DNA of 64,000 bases, from the NCBI GenBank assembly GCA_965197395.1, contig OZ240205.1, forward strand, positions 62,001 through 126,000, given 5' to 3'. A model generated the notes under the pieces. The model was not told where the DNA came from. It searched no databases and saw only the letters and a list, made by a program, of their open reading frames with translations. This DNA is from CAZYFH01 sp965197395 (GTDB taxonomy: Bacteria > Acidobacteriota > Vicinamibacteria > Vicinamibacterales > UBA8438). Made by a program: the position numbers and the translations under genes. This document shows, piece by piece, positions 24,418 to 33,106 of the stretch (positions within the stretch are counted from its first letter, which is position 1; each line of letters opens with the position of its first letter).

Positions 24418-25758
24418 TTACAGGTCGGTCAGCCGGCCGGTGCTGTCCCCGAGACGGTCCTCGCGCACACCCATCATGTCGAGCATGCTCAACAGCAGGT
24501 TGGTCATGGGGGTTTCCGGCGGACAGGCCAGGTGCCGGCCGCCCTTGCACCGCCCCGCGGCCCCACCAGCCACCACAATCGGCAGCGGCGAGTGGTTGTG
24601 CATGTTGCCGTCGCTCATGCCGCTGCCATACAGGAGCAGCGAATGGTCCAGCAAGTTGCCGTCACCCTCCGGCGACGCCTGCAGCTTGCCCAGGTAATAG
24701 GCCAGCGTCTCCACGTGATAGTGGTTCACCTTGCCGAGCTTGGCGAGTTTCTCGTCGTTGTGCCCATGGTGCGACAGCGAGTGATGCGGATCGCTCACCC
24801 CGATCTCCGGGAACGTCCGATAGCTCGCCTCGTGGCCGAAGGCGAATGTGGTGACGCGCGTGAGATCCGCCTGATAGGCCAGCACCTGCAGGTCGATCAT
24901 CAGCTTCGCATGGGTCGCGAAGTCCTCCGGAATGCCGATGGGCCGTTCCGGCACGGCAAGCTCCTGCGTGCTGTTGTACTCCTCGGTCTTCTGGATCCGC
25001 CGCTCGGTCTCGCGAATCGCGTCCAGATACTCGTCGACCCGGCGCCGGTCGCTCGCTCCTAGCTCCTTCTGGAGCTGCCCCACATCCGCCGTCACCGAGT
25101 CCAGGAGGCTGCGGTCCATCTGCATCTCCGATAGCCGCTCCGCCGCGCTGTCGCCGTCGCCAAACAGGCGCTCGAAAACCGCGCGCGGGTTGCGCTCCGT
25201 CGGGTTGGGCGTCGTCGGGCTCCGCCACGAGATGTTGTTCATGTAGGCGCAGCTGTACCCGCCGTCGCAATGCCCCAGGATGTCGGACTTGTCGAGGCCG
25301 ATCTCCAGCGACGCGAGCGGCGTCTCCTGGCCGATCTCCCGCGCGGCGATCTGATCGACCGTGGTGCCCACCTCGACGTCCGGCCCTTCCGTCCGCTTCG
25401 CATGCACGCCACTCAACCACCCGGCGCTGGCCCGCGAGTGGTCCCCGCCGCCGTCACCCTGCGACTCGAGGTTGCGGTGGGCCAGGTTGGTCACAACGAC
25501 CACGCGGTCCCGAAACGGCTCGAGCGGCTGCAGCGTCTTCGAAAACGTGAAGTCCGCGCCCGTCCCCTCGGGATTCCACTGCGCGTGGTACGCCCCGTTG
25601 GGGATGTAGATGCACGCGAGCCGCCGCACCGGGGTCGCCACCGTCCGACTGACGGCGGACAGGGCCGGCACCATGGCATCCAGCAACGGCAGCGCCACGG
25701 TCGCGCCCACACCCCGCAGGAACGTCCGGCGCGGCAGGGACATCTTCTTGATGATCAT
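24418..25758 (-). CDS. DUF1552 Tat-exported protein
   Basis: 446 residues; GAGGAGA eight bases before the ATG supports the start. LPRRTFLRGVGATVALPLLD is a twin-arginine signal typical of DUF1552. Conserved family phrases include LACIYIPNGAYHAQWNPEGT, SDILGHCDGGYSCAYMNNIS and LLLYGSGMSDGNMHNHSPLP. DUF1552 proteins normally follow a DUF1587/DUF1592/DUF1588/DUF1585 cytochrome-type partner; here the upstream side is an integrase-core element and the partner is absent. The function is unknown. Confidence 0.87.
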   Translation of the reverse strand: MIIKKMSLPRRTFLRGVGATVALPLLDAMVPALSAVSRTVATPVRRLACIYIPNGAYHAQWNPEGTGADFTFSKTLQPLEPFRDRVVVVTNLAHRNLESQGDGGGDHSRASAGWLSGVHAKRTEGPDVEVGTTVDQIAAREIGQETPLASLEIGLDKSDILGHCDGGYSCAYMNNISWRSPTTPNPTERNPRAVFERLFGDGDSAAERLSEMQMDRSLLDSVTADVGQLQKELGASDRRRVDEYLDAIRETERRIQKTEEYNSTQELAVPERPIGIPEDFATHAKLMIDLQVLAYQADLTRVTTFAFGHEASYRTFPEIGVSDPHHSLSHHGHNDEKLAKLGKVNHYHVETLAYYLGKLQASPEGDGNLLDHSLLLYGSGMSDGNMHNHSPLPIVVAGGAAGRCKGGRHLACPPETPMTNLLLSMLDMMGVREDRLGDSTGRLTDL

Positions 25759-26036
25759 GGCAAGTCTCTCCTCATCCGGAACGGCGCGCTTTCCACCACG
25801 CCCATCATAAGCGAAGAGAAGCAGTATTCGCTACTTTCGGCCCGTCGGACTCCGTGCCCGACTGCCTCGAACGGCAACGGAAGCCTCGAACCGCTAGTCT
25901 GGCGCCGGACGCTGAAGGAACGCGGCGTGGCCGCTCGCGAAGCTATTTCCACGGACCTTCTGGACTTTGGCGCGCGAGTTCTCGCCAGTCACGGCAAGGG
26001 GCCGCTCAGGTAAGGAGCGACTCTGCCCCGGGACAC

Positions 26037-26214
26037 GGTTCTGCCCGTCTACCCGTGCATCACTGCGTTCCGGTCCGTCCGGCAACCACCTCCACACGCA
26101 CGGGCCGGCGGGCCTCGTGGTCGGTCGGGGCGGTCAGCACGCGCTGGTCATGCGGCCGTCACGATGGACGGGCACGTCTCGCAGGACGCCGAACGGTTCG
26201 CCTCAACGCGTGCC
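26037..26214. repeat. 178-bp dispersed repeat, copy 1
   Basis: This segment matches 38783-38960 in the same orientation with four mismatches by eye. It spans the last codons and 3-prime flank of the integrase-type transposase. It begins GGTTCTGCCCGTCTACCCGT. Confidence 0.9.
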
Positions 26215-27250
26215 CGGCGTGCGGCGACCGCGCGTGACGACCGCGGGCACCGCGTCTCCCGTGCCGAGGTACATCTCGTCAGGCGTCTGTCCACGAAACG
26301 CCGAATGCGGCAGCACGCGGTTGTGTTCGTGGACGTAGAACTCTACGAGGCGACGGACGGTGGTGACGCTGTCGAGCGAGTGGAGGAAGAGCCACTGATG
26401 TTTCAGGGAGCGCCACCACGCTTCGATCATGGAGTTCGAGAACTTCAGCTCCGTGAAGGCTAGCAGACGGCGCAGGACCCCGGCGTTGATGAGCTCGTCG
26501 ACCTGGGCGTTCACGTTCTCGACGCCAGCGTCCGCCAACACGACCGGGGCGGTGTCTGAAGGCGTCGCGCCCCGACCGGCGTCGAGTAGCACGGCCACGC
26601 GGTTGGCCGGCGCGCACGTCGCAGCGACCCGCCACGCCAAGATCCGTCGCGAGAAGTTGTCGATCATGGCGTGCAGATAGGCACGGGTGCCATCGAGCAG
26701 GCGGATGACGGTGGTGTCGATGTGCCACATCTCGTCGGCGCGCGTCGTGCGCAGGCCCACTTTCGGCTTCGCCGGGTGGACTCGGAGTCGTGGCCGACGC
26801 CACCCGCACGTCCGCACGAGGCGGTACCACGTCGAGGGGGACGCCCAGACCGCGCCGAGCCGCTGGGCCAGCACGGCAAGCGTGCCGGTCGGGACGTGCC
26901 GGTACTCGGGCGACGTCACCATGTCCTCGATTACCCGGAGCTCGGCTGTCGGGCAGCCGCTCGCGCGACAACTCGAACCCGGAGGCGTGCAGCACAGCCA
27001 GCACGAGCCGGAGCAGCACCGCGAGCCTCTGAACGCGTTGCCGGAGCTTCAGGATCTCCTGTCGGAGTTCCGCCTGAGTGAGGTCCGCTACGTCCAGACA
27101 GACCACGCCCCGCGGCGTCGCACCGAGCCACCCACGGGCCGTCGAGCGAGGGACGCCGAGATCCGTGGCGCTGGTCACGTCTCCGGTGCGGTGGACGAGA
27201 TCCCGAAGCCGGTGGTCATAGCGCCGCTGCCGGCGGGGCGTGGTCGTCAT
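26203..27250 (-). pseudogene. Integrase-core (DDE) transposase with a frameshift
   Basis: The upstream frame (27250 to about 26935) holds a helix-turn-helix (TSATDLGVPRSTARGW) and a short coiled coil. The second frame (to 26203) holds the rve catalytic core: MWHIDTTVIRLLDG (first Asp), VVLADAGVENVNAQ (second Asp) and FSNSMIEAWWRSLK (Glu). They join at LPDS/ELRVIEDM near 26938 by one extra base, without a visible slippery heptamer, so decay or sequencing error is more likely than programmed frameshifting. It belongs to the IS3/IS481-like integrase-core group. Confidence 0.75.
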
Positions 27251-27417
27251 GCGGGGGAATCATCGGCCGTTCGCTCAGACCGCTCAACTCCGTCAGGGAG
27301 ACGGGAGTCACCTGACGAGAGGTGTTTCGCCCCGGGGGTGACGACAACTCGCGCGGGAAAGTGCAGAATGTCCGTGGAGTCAGCTCCGAGGACCATCGGT
27401 GGTGTCGTGAACCTCGT

Positions 27418-27432
27418 GATTATGCCACCGGC
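27418..27432 (-). repeat. GCCGGTGGCATAATC motif, copy 1 of 3
   Basis: A 15-bp sequence repeated exactly at 31138-31152 (minus) and 34933-34947 (plus). It contains an extended -10-like TGGCATAAT. Confidence 0.6.
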
Positions 27433-27495
27433 CGAGGTAATCCTCGAACCCCACGGGATGGTCCGCCGGGCAACAAGGCGGTGTCCGCAGTCTTC

Positions 27496-29106
27496 TCAGG
27501 ACCCCTCGTCCGCCGGCCGCTCAAGAGGCACCTCGGGCGGTAGCACCGGGGGGGGCTGCGGCTCAAAAGGCTGCAGGTCGCGGCCAGTCAATCCAGGGTG
27601 GTCCGGTAAGAGTTTGGTCGCCCGAAACACTCCGTAGGGGGCGCGCCGCGCGACGGGGCTTGAGGTCACCGTGCCCGAATACGGCGTCCTGTACTCCCAC
27701 ACGATCTGGCCCTCCGGTGTCACCTCGAAGAAACGCCCAGTTGCGCCCTCAGTGATGAACGTATGGCCGTTCCGGAGGCGGTGGGCGCCCGAGATGAAGA
27801 AACTGTGGAACGAGACCTTGTCCGGCGCCATGTAGGTCCACGCTGGCTCCTGAGGTCCGACCGGGTCGTCGTTGTCCGGCACGATGTAGCGACCTGCGGC
27901 GTCGGTCGGAGGCACCAGCTCGAACACCGCCGAGTGGTCCCCCTCCACGCTCGGCATCCGGTTGTTGAACAGCGTAAGCCGCCCACCTCCCGGCAGTCCC
28001 TCCGGTACCCAGCGGACGTCGTGCTGCCCAAACAACCGTTGGTCGTCCTTGTCGCCGCGACCGTATGCCCGAGGGTTGCCCCAGCGGTAGAGGAGATCTC
28101 CTCCACGCCCCCAGCGGCCGCCCTCACGACCCGCGGCTTCCGTAGGCGTCGTGCTGTGATCAATGATCCAAATCTCGTTGTACCGGAGCACGCTCACCGC
28201 GATCTGGTCGAGGATGGGGTTGTAGGCGATTGCGTTCGTGTGCATGAAGTCGGACTGGAGATCCTCCGGTGCCGTGTCCTCCGGCACATAACCGAGCGCC
28301 TGGAGACGTGCCAGCTCCGCCGTCGAGATTTGAGGCGTGTCCTGGTCGCCGTTGATGTCAATCCGCTCCGGATACTCCGCGGGGTCGCCGTAGTTGGCAA
28401 GCTCGGGGTCGACGTTCTGGATCGTGTGATCCCACATGTGCCACTCCCATACGACCCGTGCCCCGTCGGGTGGTTGTGGCTCGAACTCTACGATCATGTC
28501 CGGCCACAGTCCCGCTTCTGGAGTCAGTTCGGGCCGCCGCCCCGCCGCGACCGCTTCCTCCGCTGTCTTTGCTTCCCACGCAATGGCAAGGATGTTCCCG
28601 TTCGGGATCACGGCCATGTCGTGGTGCAACAGGTGCGTCTCATCGGAGTATGCAAAGTCCCACACGAGCTCGCCGTCCCAGGTCAACTCTTGAATCCGCC
28701 CGGCCTGGCCACCTCCGCTGAACACCGGCGGGTCCGGCTGCTGGCCGCCGCGGAGCAGATGCCCGTTGTCCAGCAAGTAGGCTCCACCTCCGCTCTGGTA
28801 CTCGCTATCCCACGAGTGCACGACGTTCCCCTCGAGGTCGACCATGTAGGTTGTCAGCGACAAGAGGGGGTTGAAGACCACATAGCCCGGCGCAGCCTGG
28901 GGGGTCGACATCGTGAGACCGCGTGGCCCGTGGTCGATCGGTTCCGGGATCCCATCCGGCTCAGCCTCCGTTTCCGCTGCGTCGGTGATCGTCGGCTCTG
29001 GAGACTCCTCAGCCCCGACACAACCTGCGACACCGATCGCCATCACGAAAACGGCGAACACGACGAGCGTACAGAGGAAATTCGAACGACAGTCGTGGTC
29101 CGTCAT
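27496..29106 (-). CDS. Arylsulfotransferase-family (ASST-like) lipoprotein
   Basis: ATG 29106 is preceded by CCGGAGGCGACG, and the N-terminus (LCTLVVFAVFVMAIGVAGCV) ends at a VAGC lipobox, so an upstream extension is rejected. The mature 500-residue protein shows the arylsulfotransferase propeller: GYVVFNPLLSLTTYMVDLEG, NVVHSWDSEYQSGGGAYLLD and LLHHDMAVIPNGNILAIAWE, and FMHTNAIAYNPILDQIAVSV with the conserved HTN. ASST enzymes transfer sulfate between phenols through a histidine intermediate. It follows an FG-GAP lipoprotein by 16 bp. Confidence 0.85.
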   Translation of the reverse strand: MTDHDCRSNFLCTLVVFAVFVMAIGVAGCVGAEESPEPTITDAAETEAEPDGIPEPIDHGPRGLTMSTPQAAPGYVVFNPLLSLTTYMVDLEGNVVHSWDSEYQSGGGAYLLDNGHLLRGGQQPDPPVFSGGGQAGRIQELTWDGELVWDFAYSDETHLLHHDMAVIPNGNILAIAWEAKTAEEAVAAGRRPELTPEAGLWPDMIVEFEPQPPDGARVVWEWHMWDHTIQNVDPELANYGDPAEYPERIDINGDQDTPQISTAELARLQALGYVPEDTAPEDLQSDFMHTNAIAYNPILDQIAVSVLRYNEIWIIDHSTTPTEAAGREGGRWGRGGDLLYRWGNPRAYGRGDKDDQRLFGQHDVRWVPEGLPGGGRLTLFNNRMPSVEGDHSAVFELVPPTDAAGRYIVPDNDDPVGPQEPAWTYMAPDKVSFHSFFISGAHRLRNGHTFITEGATGRFFEVTPEGQIVWEYRTPYSGTVTSSPVARRAPYGVFRATKLLPDHPGLTGRDLQPFEPQPPPVLPPEVPLERPADEGS

Positions 29107-29122
29107 CGTCGCCTCCGGGCAC

Positions 29123-30409
29123 TTACGGTTCGGATCCTTCCGGCAACAACGCAAGCGGCGCCGGCATGATGTTCCAAGTGAAGCGGGGAAGACCATCAGC
29201 GTGTTCCCAGATGGTGTCCCGCGTCCACTCCCCACCGTCCCACGTGTAGCGGCGCACCTCTCCTTGATCATCGCTGGCGACATACAGCTCGTCGCGTCCG
29301 TCCGTGTCCAGGTCCAGGAGGATGGTGGCGTGCTCAAAGCTCGACGAGTCCGACGCGATCAGCGTCGTGTCCCACGCGTCTCCATCGGGCTGCAGAAGCC
29401 ACAGGCCGGCTCTGTGGGTCGCCGCGACGATCTCCAGCTCGCCATCGCCATCGACGTCGCCAGCCGTGAGAAAGCGGCAGAGCTGGGCGTCGAGTGTCGC
29501 GATCACGTTGCGCGCTGCCGGATCAGTGTCCGCGTCGTAGCGGCGGATCTCGACGTCCCCACCGGACACCGCTTCTACAGCAACATAGAGCTCGTCGCGT
29601 CCGTCGCCGTCGATATCTGTCACCAGGATCTCCTTCGCATGACGCGATCCGAGATCCGCCACCTCAACCCGTCCTTCTCTCGTGGCGGGAACATAGCGCA
29701 CAACCGACCCGGGCTGCGGTGTGCCGTCGACCCGATTCGGCGCTGTCGGCGTGGCATAGACTTCGATGGTCCTGTCGCCGTCCAGATCACCGATCTCGAT
29801 CTCGTGCACGATCGTGTCTGGTTCCGCATCCAGCTCATCCACAGAAAACCGGCCTGCTCCATCGGACCTCAGGACAGCCACCACGCCTTGATCGTGCGTC
29901 GCCACGGCAATCGCTGCGGTACCATCGCCGTAAATGTCGCCGACTTCGGCATCCCGCATCCGACTGAAGTCCCCGCCAAAGTCCGCTTCCCACAAGGTGG
30001 AACTGCTGCCATCGGGTGACCACAACTTCACAACAGCGGCGCTCCCCCCGAGCGTGAGCACTCCTCCTGTCGCCGCGCTCTCGTAGACCATGGCCTTGTG
30101 GAAGACGTTGCTGTCCGAGTCTTCGATGAACCGATGACTCCACGTATCGCCATCTGGTGTGAGAAAGGTCATCCTCGCCGGTAACGGCATCGGCGATCCA
30201 TCCTCGCCTGTACCGAAGACTGACAGAGCGAGGAGAAGCGCCTCACCGGTTCTTGCCCGGCCAGGCCGGTCGATGGCCCCGTCACCACCACAACCGGGAA
30301 CGAAGAAGAGCAAGACGCACAGCACCCCCCAAAGGACCCAGTACCCTGTCGCACCGCGGACAGCCTTGTCGCTCACAGCCTTTCTTTCTGTCGCGCCCCG
30401 GTCTGGCAC
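29123..30409 (-). CDS. FG-GAP/VCBS-repeat lipoprotein
   Basis: The GTG at 30409 is preferred because AAAGGAGG lies seven bases upstream; an ATG at 30433 also opens the frame. A signal sequence (YWVLWGVLCVLLFFVPGCGG) contains the lipobox cysteine. The body has FG-GAP/VCBS calcium-binding repeats: GDIYGDGTAAIAVATHDQGV, EIGDLDGDRTIEVYATP, VTDIDGDGRDELYVAVE, AGDVDGDGELEIVAATHRAG and LDLDTDGRDELYVASDDQGE, forming a probable beta-propeller. It is likely co-transcribed with the arylsulfotransferase gene downstream. Its 5-prime end abuts a kinase gene fragment. Confidence 0.85.
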   Translation of the reverse strand: MPDRGATERKAVSDKAVRGATGYWVLWGVLCVLLFFVPGCGGDGAIDRPGRARTGEALLLALSVFGTGEDGSPMPLPARMTFLTPDGDTWSHRFIEDSDSNVFHKAMVYESAATGGVLTLGGSAAVVKLWSPDGSSSTLWEADFGGDFSRMRDAEVGDIYGDGTAAIAVATHDQGVVAVLRSDGAGRFSVDELDAEPDTIVHEIEIGDLDGDRTIEVYATPTAPNRVDGTPQPGSVVRYVPATREGRVEVADLGSRHAKEILVTDIDGDGRDELYVAVEAVSGGDVEIRRYDADTDPAARNVIATLDAQLCRFLTAGDVDGDGELEIVAATHRAGLWLLQPDGDAWDTTLIASDSSSFEHATILLDLDTDGRDELYVASDDQGEVRRYTWDGGEWTRDTIWEHADGLPRFTWNIMPAPLALLPEGSEP

Positions 30410-30430
30410 GATAGTACCTCCTTTGCTGGG

Positions 30431-30689
30431 CATCACCAGCGCCCGCGTCTCCTCGATGCCGTAGGTCTGCGCGACGTTCGGGTCGTTCAGGCTGGCGAGG
30501 AACTACGCTTCCCGTTGAAACCGAGCGCGCCGACCCGGGTCAGCGGCGGAGGCATCGGGGAGAATCCGCAGCGCAACGTCGCGGCCGAGTTCGGTGTCGG
30601 TGGCGCGATAGACCTGGGCCCATGCCGCCTTCGCCGATGAGGGCGGTGACGGCGTAATGGCCGAGGCGGGAGCCGACCGGTAGCGCCAT
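30431..30689 (-). pseudogene. Ser/Thr protein kinase N-lobe fragment (copy 1)
   Basis: From ATG 30689 the frame reads MALPVGSRLGHYAVTALIGE, the Hanks-type kinase start with the Gly-rich loop GEGGMG, then needs a one-base shift to continue as QVYRATDTELGRDVALRILP (VAxK lysine replaced by Arg), followed by a TAG within REA*FLASL. It ends at EETRALV, where the FG-GAP gene begins. The catalytic loop and activation segment are absent. It closely resembles the fragment at 36791. Confidence 0.78.
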
Positions 30690-30716
30690 CAGTCTGTTTA
30701 TCAGCGTCGGCGAGAG

Positions 30717-31052
30717 CTACTGCTTACGCCTCCGCAGGAACTCCCGCCACTCGGCATATGGGCGAACCTGCGCAATATGTTCAAGGATGAGCGCGTTGTC
30801 TTGCCCCATCGGGAAGCCCTTCATCCCCTCCATCACTGCAGCGTGGGCCTGTAGTGCATCGTCGGCCTCGATGCGTAGGATGGGGTACACAACCGGCTCA
30901 CTGGTGTCTTTCCACGCCGCTTGGAGCGTCCCAGCCTGCTCCGCGCCTTCAGCAGCCTCTGCTTCATCGAGCCATCGATCGAGCAGTGCTTCGCCTGACG
31001 GGTATCGGTTGATGTCAATACGAACGCGCAACGCGAAGAAGAAGTCTGGCAT
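30717..31052 (-). CDS. Unknown 111-residue protein
   Basis: ATG 31052 follows GTAGGAGATCAGCGC, a good ribosome-binding site. The protein begins MPDFFFALRVRIDINRYPSG and continues with an acidic alanine-rich helix, then YPILRIEADDALQAHAAVME and a basic C-terminus. It has no signal peptide or membrane segment. I recognise no family; the composition looks like a normal cytosolic protein. It stands alone between the kinase fragment and an IS256 remnant. Confidence 0.55.
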   Translation of the reverse strand: MPDFFFALRVRIDINRYPSGEALLDRWLDEAEAAEGAEQAGTLQAAWKDTSEPVVYPILRIEADDALQAHAAVMEGMKGFPMGQDNALILEHIAQVRPYAEWREFLRRRKQ

Positions 31053-31137
31053 GCGCTGATCTCCTACTGGCGTAGTGACGCTGGGCACGCCGAGCCGCAT
31101 GCCGACGCAGTCCAGCGCATGGCCCCTTTTCGGGGCT

Positions 31138-31152
31138 GATTATGCCACCGGC
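31138..31152 (-). repeat. GCCGGTGGCATAATC motif, copy 2 of 3
   Basis: Exact 15-bp match to 27418-27432 and 34933-34947. It lies upstream of the 111-residue gene on the same strand and could serve as an extended -10 element. Confidence 0.6.
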
Positions 31153-31248
31153 GGGGCCTGATCACGGCCTCTGATGGGAGATGGGTTGCAACGAGCGGGC
31201 AGGAGCCCGGAGATATTGTCAAGAGTTGTGGATCGGCGATCAGCGTGA

Positions 31249-32244
31249 TCAGGCGGCTTCCTTCCGATCCTCCTCGGTGTTTCGTTCCGTCTGCACGCCG
31301 TCGACGAAGACCACCCCAGCCCGCACCAGTGGCAGGAGGTGGGCGCCATTGAGTCGCCGCCATCGACGCTGGGCCATGTCGAGCAGCTTATACGCCATCA
31401 GCAGCCCCTTGGGACGGGAGCCGGCCCCCTTGGTGACCCGTTGCCTCAATCGGACCGTGGCGAACGGCGATTCGATCACGTTCGTCGTGCGGAGGTGGAT
31501 CCAGTGCTCCGCTGGGAAGGCAAAGAACGTCAGCAGCGCCTCCCGGTCGGCGGTCAAGCAGGTAGTCGCCTTTGGATACTTCGCCTCGTACGCCGTCACG
31601 AAGGTGTCGAGCTGTTCCTCGGCCTGCTCGCGCGTCTCCGCCGCCAGGATGTCGTGCAGCGCTCGCTTGGCCTTCGACCGGAGCCGCTTCGGGAGCTTGT
31701 CGAGCACATTCCCGAGCTTGTGGAACCAGTCGCGTTGCGCCGCCGTCTCCGGCCACACATCTCGGACGGCCGCCCAGAACCCCAGGGCGCCGTCACCAAC
31801 GGCGACCGCGGGCGCCCGCAGCCCGCGCCGCTGCAGATCGTGCAGGACCTCCGCCCAGCTCTCCGTACTCTCGCGATAACCGTCCTCAAGCGCGACGAGC
31901 TCTTTCGTCCCGTCCGGCCGGGCGCCGATCACGACCAGCGTGCAGAGCCGGTCGTCCTCGAGCCGGATGTTGAAGTGAATCCCGTCGACCCACACATACA
32001 CATAGTCCCGATCGGCCAGGTCGCGCTGCCGGAATTGCCGATACTCCGCCTCCCACACCGCGGTCAGCCGGGCGATGTTGGTCGCGCTCAACCCCGCCGC
32101 GTCGTCGCCGAGCAACACCGGCAGGGCCTCGCGGAAGTCCCCCGTCGACAGCCCCCGCAGATACAAGACCGGCAGCACCTCCGCGACCTTGGCCCGCGGG
32201 CGATCCGCTCCTTGAGCGTCTCCCCCTCGTAGTGGGCCATCCAC
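31249..32244 (-). pseudogene. IS256-family transposase, 5-prime truncated
   Basis: 331 residues. The catalytic part is well preserved: DYVYVWVDGIHFNIRLEDDR with the first Asp, VAVGDGALGFWAAVRDVWPE with the second, and TTNVIESPFATVRLRQRVTK with the Glu. Families of this type are usually about 400 residues or longer; here the N-terminal 70-80 residues are missing, and a neighbouring frame (HYEGETLKERI) indicates a frameshift near 32205. Sequence upstream of 32250 is repeat DNA. Transposition is unlikely. Confidence 0.82.
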
Positions 32245-32297
32245 CTTCGTGGCGCAACGCCCGGGCGCCGCGATCCGAGGAAACGGTGGCCTCGGCT

Positions 32298-32895
32298 TCC
32301 GCGATCAGGCTCAGAAACAGGGGCGTTCCGGGACCAAACGGGGGCGGGAAACCGTTTCGGGTAAACGGTGTCGGACACGGGGCCACATCGGCCGATCTGT
32401 CACTTGCCATCGATGACGACGCGCGGTCGACGACACGTCGCTTAGACGCGGCCGCCCGTGATCGCCGACTGGACCCCAACGACTGTCGCTGATCGGCGAA
32501 ATCATCGCGCGATCGCCTTTACCCGACGTCCTGAATGCCGCTGTGACGCGCCTTTCGCGCGTCGCTCCGCGTCGGTCGAGCGTCGCCAACGGCGGCGTGG
32601 CGATCGACACGCTGATCGATCCAGCTGAGCGCAAGGACAAGACGACGGTCGGCCTTTACTTGGGGTGGTCGTGACCACGCGATCGCGTCTGGGACGCGTC
32701 GCCGGTGCCGCGATCGCCTCTGCGACGCGCGCGATCTGCTACCGACGCCTGAGCGACGTGTCGTCCATTGTGCGTCGCATGCGAAGAGCGGTCATGGATC
32801 GGGCCCTGTGTTCCGTGACTGAAACCGTTTACCCGAAACGGTGCTTCGCCTTCGTTTGGTCCTGAACCGCCCCTGTTTCTGGGCCTGATCGCGGA
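32298..32895. repeat. Large imperfect inverted repeat (about 600 bp)
   Basis: Arm 32298-32372 (TCCGCGATCAGGCTCAGAAA start) is inverted at 32819-32895, with weaker pairing extending to 32448 and 32743 (GACGACACGTCGC). Each arm contains its own perfect stem ACCGTTT/AAACGGT. The roughly 290-bp centre is rich in GCGATCGC and GATCG words. No convincing gene is present; frames in the two arms encode similar peptides only because the DNA is repeated. Confidence 0.7.
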
Positions 32896-32946
32896 GCCGC
32901 CGCCCATCTTGCCTTACGACATGCCGAACGCCACGATTTACGCCGC

Positions 32947-33033
32947 GTGCACGAGGGCCGTCAGTACATCGTCGTGGCGATGAGCGGCGGCGGGCTGCCC
33001 GCCGAGCTCATCGCGTTCCGGTTGCCCGCGTAG
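32947..33033 (+). pseudogene. 3-prime scrap of a quinoprotein dehydrogenase gene
   Basis: The frame reads HEGRQYIVVAMSGGGLPAEL then IAFRLPA and a stop, equivalent to the last 30 residues of the quinoprotein at 7441. The rest of the gene is missing; the sequence to the left is repeat DNA. Confidence 0.7.
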
Positions 33034-33106
33034 GGCCAGTCCTCGGAACGACCCGTTCCTACTGCCTTGCGCCCGGGACGCATCGTGTGGTGATAATCGG
33101 CCCACG

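Larger units (their letters stand above)
25936..27389 (-). mobile_element. Integrase-core insertion element with long imperfect terminal repeats
   Basis: A 45-bp sequence containing TTCCACGGACCTTCTGGACT (from 25946) is inverted, with about nine differences, at 27346-27389 (TGCAGAATGTCCGTGGA). Between them lies an integrase-type transposase on the minus strand and a 178-bp non-coding segment found almost unchanged at 38783. A related solo end lies at 34891-34930. The ends are my proposal, since the distance from the left repeat to the transposase stop (about 220 bp) is long for an insertion sequence. Confidence 0.55.

Noticed and set aside
26900..26950. Programmed -1 frameshift in the integrase-core transposase
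   Set aside because: No A-rich slippery heptamer or downstream hairpin is seen at the frame junction; simple decay fits better.
32232..32907. Two similar small proteins encoded in the arms of the 600-bp inverted repeat
   Set aside because: Their similarity follows from the inverted DNA repeat; no ribosome-binding sites or plausible protein composition.
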